Shown: positions 1-6,272, numbered from the stretch's first letter. The stretch: DNA of 6,951 nt from Pseudobutyrivibrio sp. (GCA_024691465.1 JAILNO010000158.1:1-6951); one strand, 5' to 3'. Notes: a model not told the origin generated them from the letters alone. Program-made: numbers and translations.

Positions 1-267
1 TCCATCGTCCACTGTAAAATAGAACCATGGTCCGTGCACTGTATCGTACTTGCGAATCTCTATAACCTTACCTGACTCTAAGAGCTTATCCTTCTCCTCT
101 ATACTAACAAAATTGTACTCATCACCTGGCTTCTCGATGCTTCGTATCGGTCTAGTGGTGTAGGATACAATCCTATTAAGCTCCAAGTCCTTTCGCTCTA
201 GCAAAAGCTTAAATATTGTGTCTTTTCCTGATGAGCTTTTGCCCATTATGCAATAAATACTTCCCAT
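1..267 (-). CDS. Guanylate kinase-like nucleoside monophosphate kinase (partial, C-terminus outside window)
   Basis: The first 89 codons of a P-loop kinase of the guanylate kinase family, which transfers phosphate from ATP to GMP (or a related NMP) in the cytoplasm. The protein starts MGSIYCIMGKSSSGKDT, with the Walker A loop at residues 9-17. A GMP-binding-type segment follows (SYTTRPIRS, about residues 38-46, then GDEYNFV), and then YDTVHGPWFYF near residue 78. The canonical guanylate kinase loop is GPSGAGKGT and the canonical later motif is GNYYGT, so this is a divergent member. The ATG at 265-267 has a GAGG ribosome binding site five bases upstream. It lies 59 bp downstream of the decarboxylase-family gene on the same strand, so the two are probably co-transcribed. 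In Bacillus the gene after yaaO is thymidylate kinase, so the true substrate here is uncertain. The fold is confident and the substrate is inferred. Confidence 0.85.
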   Translation of the reverse strand, partial: MGSIYCIMGKSSSGKDTIFKLLLERKDLELNRIVSYTTRPIRSIEKPGDEYNFVSIEEKDKLLESGKVIEIRKYDTVHGPWFYFTVDDG

Positions 268-326
268 ATAATCCTCGTCTAATCTATTACTGGCTCGCGC
301 CTACTTAAAGTATAATTCAGCTTCGC

Positions 327-1685
327 CTAATTGACAACGGAGATGCCTCCATTAATTAAGCCTGTTACATGAATCCCTGCGGCCTTAGCCTTACCTATCT
401 GCTCTATAGTCTCACTGCTAATCACTTCTCCTGGAACTATCACTGGAGCCCCTGGCGGATACAGGCACACTATGCTGGCACAGCACATTCCCTTACTATC
501 CTCTAGAGGTATCACCCTCTCTTCACCTGCCTTGGCCTCCCATAGCTCCATCTTTTTTACTGGGGAAAAAGTTACGAATAATCTACTATTATCTCCTGCT
601 TCAAGCTTGCTATCTATCTCAACTAAGGCTTCTATCAATCTATCAAATCCTTCTGCCGTATCCATTATGCTTGTCATGGCAAGCACATAGGAAAAGCTTG
701 ATAACTCAGTCTCTATCTCATAGTCCTCTCTCAGTAATCTGGCTAGTTCCACACCAGAGATATTCGTATCTTTTGTGGAAATAACTATCTTACCCATGTC
801 CTTAACAGTGGCTGATTCATCAATAACCAACAGGTGCTTCAATTGTCCACTGGCTCTGTAGAATCTCTTTAAGTTATCCACATATCTTGCGAAGTAATCC
901 CCTGACCCTTCAAGGACATCCAGACACTCACTAATGGAATTCATAAGCACGTAACTAGGTGAACTGGTCTCGAATATATCTAGGGCCTCTCGTATCTTTT
1001 GTCCACTAACCCTATCTCCTGATATATGAAGAGCTGCCGTCTGAGTGAGGCTTGGCAAGGTCTTATGAAGACTCATGATAGTTATGTCAGCCATCTCCAC
1101 TGTAGCTCCAGGGAAATTGTCATCAAATCCCAGATGAGCTCCGTGGGCTCCATCTATAATCAGGATTATGTCGTTATTTTTGCAATATGATGAGATGGCC
1201 TCGATATCAGCCAGGTAGCCCTCGTATGTAGGACTGGTTAACACCATTGCCTTAGGGCGTCCGTATCTTTTTACAGCAGTCGCTATATCCTCCATAGTCA
1301 CTGCCTGATAGATTCCATCATCGCTTAGTTTAGGAAAAATGTACCCTGTCCTCAAGTGTCTGAGGGTCACCCCATTGTAGACACTCTTGTGGGAATTCCT
1401 CTGAATCAGAATTAAATCACCCTCATTGCAGGTGGCGTAGATGGCGGACAAGTTACCCACAGTTGAGCCGCCTACTAGCATATAACTGTGCTTTGCTCTG
1501 TATAACTTAGCAAGGCGCTGCTGTTCATAAGCTATTACATCAGTGGGATCATGTAGATCATCTACCCCTTCCACCTCGGTCATGTCTATCTCATAACTTC
1601 CGCCTAGCTGCCTCTTATGGCCTGGCATGTGGAATGGATACATATTTGATTTTGAATAATTATGTAATGTTTCTTTTAAACTCAT
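327..1685 (-). CDS. Orn/Lys/Arg decarboxylase-family PLP enzyme (YaaO-like)
   Basis: A 452-residue PLP-dependent fold-type I enzyme of the Orn/Lys/Arg decarboxylase family, cytoplasmic, acting on a basic amino acid to make a polyamine precursor if it behaves like its relatives. Visible motifs in order: FHMPGHKR (18-25), the phosphate-binding GGSTVGN (72-78), RNSHKS with the cofactor-stacking His99, the pyridine-binding Asp178 in DGAHGAH, and the Schiff-base Lys208 in SLHKT. The C-terminal domain carries YPPGAPVIVPGE (409-420). About 450 residues matches the short YaaO/SpeA-type enzymes, not the 700-residue inducible E. coli ones. All catalytic residues are present. The substrate (arginine, lysine or ornithine) cannot be read from the sequence. 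The start at 1683-1685 has only a weak purine-rich site upstream (AAAGATAG). It is the first gene of a leftward operon with the kinase gene downstream, and is divergent from mobA across 67 bp. I see no clear promoter for it in that gap. Confidence 0.93.
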   Translation of the reverse strand: MSLKETLHNYSKSNMYPFHMPGHKRQLGGSYEIDMTEVEGVDDLHDPTDVIAYEQQRLAKLYRAKHSYMLVGGSTVGNLSAIYATCNEGDLILIQRNSHKSVYNGVTLRHLRTGYIFPKLSDDGIYQAVTMEDIATAVKRYGRPKAMVLTSPTYEGYLADIEAISSYCKNNDIILIIDGAHGAHLGFDDNFPGATVEMADITIMSLHKTLPSLTQTAALHISGDRVSGQKIREALDIFETSSPSYVLMNSISECLDVLEGSGDYFARYVDNLKRFYRASGQLKHLLVIDESATVKDMGKIVISTKDTNISGVELARLLREDYEIETELSSFSYVLAMTSIMDTAEGFDRLIEALVEIDSKLEAGDNSRLFVTFSPVKKMELWEAKAGEERVIPLEDSKGMCCASIVCLYPPGAPVIVPGEVISSETIEQIGKAKAAGIHVTGLINGGISVVN

Positions 1686-1693
1686 TTTCTATC

Positions 1694-1722
1694 TTTAAAT
1701 TTTTAGCTATAATCAATATAAT
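1694..1722 (+). promoter_or_regulatory. Candidate promoter of the mobA-like gene
   Basis: A perfect TATAAT at 1717-1722 with a weaker TTTAAA -35 (1694-1699) at 17-bp spacing. A second TATAAT lies at 1708-1713, with a poorer -35. A strong GGGAGG ribosome binding site (1742-1747) follows five bases before the ATG at 1753. The 67-bp gap must also hold the leftward promoter of the decarboxylase-family gene, for which only weak TATATT-like -10 sequences are visible. Confidence 0.55.
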
Positions 1723-1752
1723 GTAAATATTCATAAATCTAGGGAGGTTATT

Positions 1753-2370
1753 ATGAATAGGACTTTAGTTATCCTTTGCGGCGGCGATAGTTCGCGCATG
1801 GGTACCAAGAAAGCTCTTTTACCATTTGAAGATAAGACTATGGTTGAATATATCTATGATAAATTCAGCCCTTTTTTTGATAAGATTTATCTCTCTGTCA
1901 ATGAGCGCGGTGACCTGACACATCTAGGTCTCGATGCTCAGGAGATTCCTGATATCAGTAGGAACGCTGGGCCTTATGGTGCTATCCTCTCATGCCTAAC
2001 TATGATTTCTGGAGATAGAGCATTCTTCATGTCGGTGGATACTCCTTTTATGGATCCACGTACAGCAGTCTATCTCTATGACCAGTCCTACAATTATGAT
2101 ATAACCACCTTTAATTTCTCAGATGATTTGCTCGATGCAATCTGTGGAGTATATAACAAGCGCTGCATAGGTACTTTCTTCAAGAGTATCTTTTTCAACA
2201 AATCTACCCGTAGCTATGTCCAGGACAGATGCTATACCAATCTAATTGATACTGATGTCATTAGCAATGTGTCATCTATCTCTATGGAGCAGCAGTTCTA
2301 TAGAGTCAATGATCGTCGCTCATATTACTATGCTGTATTCTCCATACTTAAGCATAATTTCGTATGCTAA
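1753..2370 (+). CDS. mobA: MobA-like nucleotidyltransferase (probable molybdenum cofactor guanylyltransferase)
   Basis: A 205-residue cytoplasmic NTP transferase. Family members with this layout attach GMP from GTP to molybdopterin to make the guanine dinucleotide form of the molybdenum cofactor. The N-terminus LCGGDSSRMGTKKALLPF (8-25) is the nucleotide-binding signature with its conserved Arg15, Gly17 and Lys19/20. GPYGAILS (73-80) is the base-recognition segment. VDTPF (95-99) carries the metal-binding Asp96, where most MobA proteins have DMPF. The end, FYRVND (182-187), corresponds to the usual F-x-N-I-N-T-P segment. Length is normal for MobA. The gene stands alone, with its own promoter and ribosome binding site and no other molybdenum gene in view, so a related NTP-transferase function (for example cytosine or sugar nucleotide chemistry) remains possible. 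Its stop codon overlaps that of the convergent gene at 2367-2369. Confidence 0.82.
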   Translation: MNRTLVILCGGDSSRMGTKKALLPFEDKTMVEYIYDKFSPFFDKIYLSVNERGDLTHLGLDAQEIPDISRNAGPYGAILSCLTMISGDRAFFMSVDTPFMDPRTAVYLYDQSYNYDITTFNFSDDLLDAICGVYNKRCIGTFFKSIFFNKSTRSYVQDRCYTNLIDTDVISNVSSISMEQQFYRVNDRRSYYYAVFSILKHNFVC

Positions 2371-3221
2371 TCTAAGAAGCGCTTTAGCTGAGGCATCCAA
2401 TCGCCTAGGAATATCTGGTTCTTTTCCATGGTATCCCATATAGGTCCCAGGAAATTAATAAGACAATTATTTACGTCCGACCACTGTGGTTCGGACTTTC
2501 TTTTTTGTCGTAATTCCACTTTCCACTTCTTTTTCATATAAGTATAATCGCCGTAACTTCTTAACATATTCATCCTGGTGTCATCTATTACTATGGATCT
2601 TTCATTGAGAAGTTCCTGAAGTCTATCCTTAACTTTACGACCATTAATTGGATTCTGAGTAAGGATCTCGTATGCAATGTAGTAGTGGTCCATGTCATTA
2701 ATTAATTCTAGTTTCTCTATAATCTCAAATAAGTGCTTAGATAATTCCTCTTCCTTAGGATTAGTTAACACATCCACACTACGATTCTCATAAGCAATTA
2801 ATTTAAGCGTAATTTTCTCAGGCTCATGCGCAGTCCTATGCCTGGTGAAAAATATATGCAGTGGAATGTACATCTCATCAACTGTAACCTTAAGAGCTAT
2901 ACCGCTCTCATCAACAGTTCCTGCTATGGCGAATCCCTCTAATGCTGCCTTGGCCATAATCTCCTTAAGCACATCGCGCATGTAGAGTATCTCCATCTTA
3001 GAGTCCAGCTCTCTGACATACTCATAATATATGTTACTAATGATAAGGTCCTTATATACTTCTTGAGAGAAATCACCGTAGTTGCATAAGTATAGCTCGT
3101 TGCAATACTTGCCATTGGCAAGTACCTCGATAATTATCTCAGCCACTGCTGCAGTAAGCATATTCTTAAATGGGATATTTAGTTGTTCAGATTTTAGCTT
3201 AATATTATTTCTGTTAATCAT
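2367..3221 (-). CDS. AbiEii-like protein in toxin position, nucleotidyltransferase motifs not visible
   Basis: A 284-residue protein in the toxin position of an AbiE-type (type IV) toxin-antitoxin operon. The upstream antitoxin gene ends TAA and this gene starts ATG sharing one base (TAATG), which points to translational coupling. A GTG three codons earlier is possible but has a badly spaced ribosome binding site. Overall order resembles AbiEii: helical start, a strand near 43-46, a sheet segment MYIPLHIFF (117-125), a helix LSKHLFEIIEKL (160-171), DMDHYYIAYEI (176-186), and a C-terminal KKWKVEL...LINFLGPIW. AbiEii toxins need a GG/GS turn, a D-x-D pair, a third acidic residue and a K...R-D-x-Y-D region. 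Here these positions appear to read NYGDF, IISNIYY, LHIFF and DHYYI, so I do not see an active site. It may be an inactivated toxin or a changed-function partner. Family assignment rests on context plus weak similarity from memory. The last codons overlap the stop of mobA, tail to tail. Confidence 0.55.
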   Translation of the reverse strand: MINRNNIKLKSEQLNIPFKNMLTAAVAEIIIEVLANGKYCNELYLCNYGDFSQEVYKDLIISNIYYEYVRELDSKMEILYMRDVLKEIMAKAALEGFAIAGTVDESGIALKVTVDEMYIPLHIFFTRHRTAHEPEKITLKLIAYENRSVDVLTNPKEEELSKHLFEIIEKLELINDMDHYYIAYEILTQNPINGRKVKDRLQELLNERSIVIDDTRMNMLRSYGDYTYMKKKWKVELRQKRKSEPQWSDVNNCLINFLGPIWDTMEKNQIFLGDWMPQLKRFLD

Positions 3222-3853
3222 TACAACCACACACCTATCATATTCTGTACCTTCTTAAGGACCTTGCGCTCCTTAGCGTACTCCATAAGCTTGGCTACAT
3301 CTTTGTTCTCATCCATAATGTAACCTAATACTCCCTGCTTGAAGATTTCCCTATCAATCTTCTCCTGGTACTTAAGCACATCGCAGATTAATCTCTCCTT
3401 GGTATATATCTTCATACGACCTCCTGCGAAGTCAGCCTCGGTCACACCTAGCTCAAGTACCTCAGGCTCAGTATAATATGGCTCCACTATAGGATAGTCT
3501 ATATTGAATCTAGACTTGCTGGTATTCTTGTTAATCGCAATGGACCATTTGTAAGGTCTATCCTTTAGATAGCCATATACATATAGTCCAGATTCAATTG
3601 TAAGAATTCCATCCTCACCGAATAATTTGTATATCCACTGCTCTTCTGAGCACTCGAAATACTTGGTGGTATAATATCCACTTTTGACACGGATAAGATA
3701 ACCCTCCTCCACGAAGGCGAGGACTCTTCTATAATCCACACCTAGCTTTTCTATTTCACTAGTCTTCACTAGGCCACCATTGGCTTCCACCAGATCATTG
3801 ATCTGTTCTAGTTGATATTGTTTCTTTTCATCTCTTGAGAATAAGTTTTCCAT
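3221..3853 (-). CDS. AbiEi-family type IV antitoxin / autorepressor
   Basis: A 210-residue AbiEi-family protein. In studied systems AbiEi counteracts the AbiEii nucleotidyltransferase without stably binding it and represses its own operon by binding repeats in the promoter. Residues 14-62 form a winged helix (ANGGLVKTSEIEKLGVD, then EEGYLIRVKSGYYTT). The C-terminal domain shows ESGLYVYGYLKDRP (87-100), YTKERLICDVLKYQEKID (150-167) and a terminal helix MEYAKERKVLKKV, all typical of the family. I place the start at the ATG 3851-3853, with AGGAG eight bases upstream. The longer reading from the TTG at 3920-3922 is rejected because that TTG is the start of a TTGACA -35 box. First gene of a two-gene operon, overlapping the next start by one base. 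It looks full length. Confidence 0.9.
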   Translation of the reverse strand: MENLFSRDEKKQYQLEQINDLVEANGGLVKTSEIEKLGVDYRRVLAFVEEGYLIRVKSGYYTTKYFECSEEQWIYKLFGEDGILTIESGLYVYGYLKDRPYKWSIAINKNTSKSRFNIDYPIVEPYYTEPEVLELGVTEADFAGGRMKIYTKERLICDVLKYQEKIDREIFKQGVLGYIMDENKDVAKLMEYAKERKVLKKVQNMIGVWL

Positions 3854-3893
3854 TTCTTCCACTCCTACTTCTCCTACGAGGTAATTATTTTTT

Positions 3894-3922
3894 ATTATCC
3901 CATTGTGCTTTTTTTCTGTCAA
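3894..3922 (-). promoter_or_regulatory. Promoter of the AbiE-like operon
   Basis: On the minus strand, a perfect TTGACA -35 (3922-3917), 17-bp spacer, and GATAAT -10 (3899-3894, five of six consensus bases). Transcription would start near 3887, giving a leader of about 34 bases before the antitoxin ATG at 3853. AbiEi proteins usually repress their own promoter. The nearest symmetric sequences are TTGATATACAA (3947-3957, imperfect) and the palindrome at 3975-3989, both upstream of the -35. Confidence 0.8.
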
Positions 3923-3974
3923 TCCAGTGTTTAGCTCGTTTGTTAGTTGATATACAATGTCATTCCTGTTTTTC

Positions 3975-3989
3975 TAATGAAAAACATTA
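3975..3989. repeat. 15-bp inverted repeat, possible operator
   Basis: TAATG-AAAAA-CATTA, a perfect 5-bp inverted repeat around a five-base A spacer, in the 222-bp region between the divergent AbiEi and ArgR-like genes. It sits upstream of both promoters, so either winged-helix protein could bind it. The short arms in AT-rich DNA make chance a real alternative. Confidence 0.35.
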
Positions 3990-4000
3990 CTCTATTGTTC

Positions 4001-4063
4001 TATTTGTCTTTTATAATCCTATATTTTGTCTTATAATCTAATTAGCACTTATATTTTTGTCTT
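4001..4063 (+). repeat. Three direct copies of TTTGTCTT over the promoter and leader of the ArgR-like gene
   Basis: Exact TTTGTCTT copies begin at 4003, 4025 and 4056. The first two lie in a longer imperfect tandem repeat of about 20 bp (4001-4021 and 4022-4041), each carrying its own TATAAT, as if a promoter segment had been duplicated. The third copy ends just before the ribosome binding site. They could be repeated regulator sites or only a local slippage duplication. Confidence 0.5.
4012..4037 (+). promoter_or_regulatory. Tandem -10 elements upstream of the ArgR-like gene
   Basis: Two perfect TATAAT hexamers at 4012-4017 and 4032-4037, 20 bp apart, precede the gene at 4076. No good -35 stands at 16-18 bp from either, so an activator or A/T-rich upstream contacts may matter. 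The ribosome binding site AAGGAGG (4065-4071) is a near-perfect match to 16S rRNA but only four bases from the ATG. Confidence 0.5.
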
Positions 4064-4075
4064 TAAGGAGGAATT

Positions 4076-4588
4076 ATGTCTGAGGAAACAATCGGTTTAA
4101 GAAAGAACCCTTCCCGCAAAGAATGCGAGAAAGTTATTAAGAAGATCCTTATGACTGAAGTACTAGAGCGCGGTACTAATGAGCATTTCAAATCCGCTTC
4201 TGACTTCATGTCATATTTCCAATCTCTATATCCAGCCAGCGACAGTCTCACTAAGCAGGTTCAGAGAGCAGTTAAGTCTCTTGGTATGCCTAAGGATGAG
4301 AGAGGCTACTTCATCATTAACAAGACTGAGGATCAATTGAATCAGGATAAGGAAATTGCCTTCCTTCTTGATAAGACCAATGCCTCATTAGTTCCTTTTG
4401 AAGATTACGAGACTCTATTCCTAAGAGCTGATGGCAAATACAAGGATTACCTGTATCAGCTCCTGACAGAATCAGAGACTTTTGCTGATAAGATTATCAC
4501 CATGATCAACTCATCTCACGGTATTATATTGTATACGAAGAACCGACATCAGCTAGAGATTTTGATAAATAGTCTGATAAATAGATAA
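4076..4588 (+). CDS. Divergent ArgR/AhrC-like winged-helix regulator (hypothetical)
   Basis: A 170-residue soluble protein whose layout matches the arginine repressor family. The N-terminal part has a helical region (13-52), then TKQVQRAVKSLGMPKDERGYFII (59-81 region), which parallels the ArgR recognition helix and wing (T-V-S-R-D-I-K-E-L-G-L-V-K ... Y). The C-terminal part LFLRADGKYKDYLYQLL (114-130) and KIITMINSSHGIILYT (139-154) parallels the ArgR oligomerisation and arginine-binding domain, ending in a last helix. In ArgR/AhrC the second segment contains G-T-I-x-G-D-D-T, whose two Asp residues bind arginine. Here the aligned bases give NSSH, so arginine sensing looks lost. It is about 15-20 residues longer than usual ArgR. 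The family call is by eye from remembered sequences. Strong ribosome binding site, its own promoter region, and a good terminator make it a single-gene unit. It is divergent from the AbiE-like operon and may regulate it, which is inference. Confidence 0.6.
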   Translation: MSEETIGLRKNPSRKECEKVIKKILMTEVLERGTNEHFKSASDFMSYFQSLYPASDSLTKQVQRAVKSLGMPKDERGYFIINKTEDQLNQDKEIAFLLDKTNASLVPFEDYETLFLRADGKYKDYLYQLLTESETFADKIITMINSSHGIILYTKNRHQLEILINSLINR

Positions 4589-4635
4589 ATATTTTCTTCA
4601 GATAAAATAATTATCTTTTGGTCTGTAAAATTTTA

Positions 4636-4672
4636 AAAAGACAGTTTGAGTATTTTAAACTGTCTTTTCTTA
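4636..4672. terminator. Strong bidirectional intrinsic terminator
   Basis: A perfect 12-bp stem, AAAAGACAGTTT (4636-4647) and AAACTGTCTTTT (4657-4668), with a nine-base loop. T-rich runs follow on both strands (TTTTCTTATT rightward, TTTTTAAAATTTT leftward). It ends the ArgR-like gene (stop 4588) and the convergent carboxypeptidase gene (stop 4717). A weaker hairpin, ACGAC/GTCGT at 4699-4716, lies directly after the carboxypeptidase stop. Confidence 0.9.
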
Positions 4673-4716
4673 TTATAATTGTCTTATTTTGTAAAATTAC
4701 GACACTTTTTAGTCGT

Positions 4717-6108
4717 TTATCTGCGTCTTTTCCTACGTTTTCCATTATTTCTAATGATTGTCATGTTACTTTTAGCTGGTCTACTATGTCTACTCATGAA
4801 TCTATGCTTGAATAAAAGTAACTCACTGGACTTACTTCTAATGAATAATACTAAAGCAATCACACCCGCAATAATAAGTATTACAAGTCCTATCTTAGGG
4901 TAATCTATCTGTATATATTCCTTGCCACTACCGCCCTGCTCAACTGGAAGATTATCAAAAGGATAACTACCTGTCTCAGCACTGGTATACAGAAGATTAG
5001 CGCAACCCACATTCCTCTTGGCATACATGTACTGTAGCTGTCCTATAACAGATGGCTCATTCTTATCAGTATAAGGAACTACGCTTGAAGTAACATCTAA
5101 TATACTAGCTGTCTTAGGGATAACTATAAGGCCATCCTCATCAACCTTGATTAGCTCACTATTCTCACTAAGCATTCCAGTTACACTATTATCATCCTCT
5201 GATATAGAGGCAAAATCTGCTACCGTATAAGCTGTGAAATTATCGAAGCAATATTCGAATAGATTAGTTGTATCAGTATATTGGGCACCAGTTTCATCCT
5301 TCATGACTACACAGATAAGAGTCATGCCGTCCTTTTTAGCATAGGTTACAAGAGTTGCTCCCGCCACTGTTGTGTAACCTGTCTTACCACCCATGCAGTA
5401 ATCATATATGTATTCATTAGTCTTGTAATAATGAAGCATACAATGATGATTGTTAAGTGGTGTAGGATCAGAGTGCTTATTAGTAGGAGGTATGGTATAG
5501 CTCTTGGTTCCTACTATCTCAGCGAACTTAGGAATGCTGTATGCTGCTCTTGATATAAGAGCCATATCGTAAGCACTGGTGTAATGCTCCTCATCTGGCA
5601 GACCATTGCTATTATTGAAGTGTGTATTCTTACATCCCAATTCCTTAGCCTTGGCATTCATCATATCCACGAAGGAGCCCATATCCCCTGCCACATGCTC
5701 ACCTAAGGCATAGGCACATTCATTAGCTGACTCAAGCATCATACCATATAGAGTCTGCTCAACAGTCATCTCCTCATTGACATCTCTTGCTATACTAGAT
5801 GATCCCAGCTCTGTTCCATATACAGATTCTGCGGAAAAAGTTACGACTTCATCCAGATCACAATTCTCAAGGACAATTAGTGCTGTCATAATCTTAGTAA
5901 TACTAGCAGGATAATGTACATCATCTATATTCTTAGAATATAGGATAGTGCCTGTCTCCTGTTCCATGACTATGGCCGACTCAGCTACCACATCCACACT
6001 GTTAGGCCAGTAATCTGCAGCCTGTGCTTCCATGGAATTAATCATCAGTATGCTATTTAGCAAAAATATAAAGGCTAACGCCTTTACTTTTAATTTCGTA
6101 ATCTTCAT
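4717..6108 (-). CDS. dacF: D-alanyl-D-alanine carboxypeptidase, penicillin-binding, DacF type
   Basis: A 463-residue low-molecular-weight penicillin-binding protein that trims the terminal D-Ala from peptidoglycan stem peptides outside the cell. All three catalytic motifs are present: S69-I-T-K72, S127-A-N129 and K242-T-G244. A signal peptide is clear: lysines at 3-9, a hydrophobic stretch at about 10-24, and AQA-A cleavage near residue 30. After the peptidase domain, a beta-rich segment (about 292-370) resembles the PBP5 C-terminal domain. Then comes a transmembrane helix (about 406-423) and a short inside tail ending KRRKRRR. Classic DacA/DacF proteins anchor by a C-terminal amphipathic helix, so a true membrane span with a basic tail is a variation. 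The ATG at 6106-6108 follows an AGAGGA ribosome binding site. Single-gene unit ending at a bidirectional terminator. Confidence 0.93.
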   Translation of the reverse strand: MKITKLKVKALAFIFLLNSILMINSMEAQAADYWPNSVDVVAESAIVMEQETGTILYSKNIDDVHYPASITKIMTALIVLENCDLDEVVTFSAESVYGTELGSSSIARDVNEEMTVEQTLYGMMLESANECAYALGEHVAGDMGSFVDMMNAKAKELGCKNTHFNNSNGLPDEEHYTSAYDMALISRAAYSIPKFAEIVGTKSYTIPPTNKHSDPTPLNNHHCMLHYYKTNEYIYDYCMGGKTGYTTVAGATLVTYAKKDGMTLICVVMKDETGAQYTDTTNLFEYCFDNFTAYTVADFASISEDDNSVTGMLSENSELIKVDEDGLIVIPKTASILDVTSSVVPYTDKNEPSVIGQLQYMYAKRNVGCANLLYTSAETGSYPFDNLPVEQGGSGKEYIQIDYPKIGLVILIIAGVIALVLFIRSKSSELLLFKHRFMSRHSRPAKSNMTIIRNNGKRRKRRR

Positions 6109-6130
6109 AATATTCCTCTTTTGCTATAAT

Positions 6131-6160
6131 AGTATACCTTCTAATTTCTTAACTGTGCAA
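6131..6160 (-). promoter_or_regulatory. Candidate promoter of the carboxypeptidase gene
   Basis: Minus-strand TATACT -10 (6136-6131) with a partial -35, TTGCAC (6160-6155), at 18-bp spacing. The ribosome binding site AGAGGA follows about 7 bases before the ATG. The -35 matches only the TTG, so the position is tentative. Apart from the two divergent promoters, I see nothing else in the 193-bp gap 6109-6301. Confidence 0.45.
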
Positions 6161-6263
6161 TATAAATATCGTAATCCGTCACTTTTTACTGTCATATATG
6201 TTAATTTATTAGGCTTTATCCTTTGTTTTTCTCTGTTTCGTCTCTTTTTTAACTATTTCTTTA

Positions 6264-6272
6264 TGTTATAAT
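6264..6272 (+). promoter_or_regulatory. Extended -10 promoter of trmB
   Basis: TGTTATAAT, a perfect TATAAT (6267-6272) preceded by the TG-N of an extended -10 element. The upstream region is a T-rich run without a good -35, which is common for extended -10 promoters. Transcription would begin near 6279, giving a leader of about 23 bases with GGAGG at 6292-6296 ahead of the ATG at 6302. Confidence 0.65.

Noticed and set aside
3854..3922. N-terminal extension of the AbiEi protein from a TTG start
   Set aside because: The stretch contains the -35 and -10 of the operon promoter, and a better start with a ribosome binding site lies downstream.
3901..3959. CATTGT (3901-3906) and ACAATG (3954-3959) inverted arms flanking the AbiE promoter
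   Set aside because: Arms are only 6 bp and 47 bp apart in AT-rich DNA; likely chance.
2367..4588. Recently acquired island or mobile element around the AbiE-like genes
   Set aside because: No integrase, transposase, tRNA gene, flanking repeats or visible composition change.
4699..4716. ACGAC/GTCGT hairpin right after the carboxypeptidase stop, as a second terminator
   Set aside because: A 5-bp stem with an 8-base loop and no solid T-run; the strong terminator at 4636-4672 is sufficient.
4618..4903. Small rightward open frames over the terminator and the end of the carboxypeptidase gene
   Set aside because: No ribosome binding site, low-complexity hydrophobic translation, antisense to a certain gene and spanning a terminator.
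5281..5553. 90-codon open frame antisense within the carboxypeptidase gene
   Set aside because: Shadow of the real gene: no ribosome binding site and no recognisable protein.
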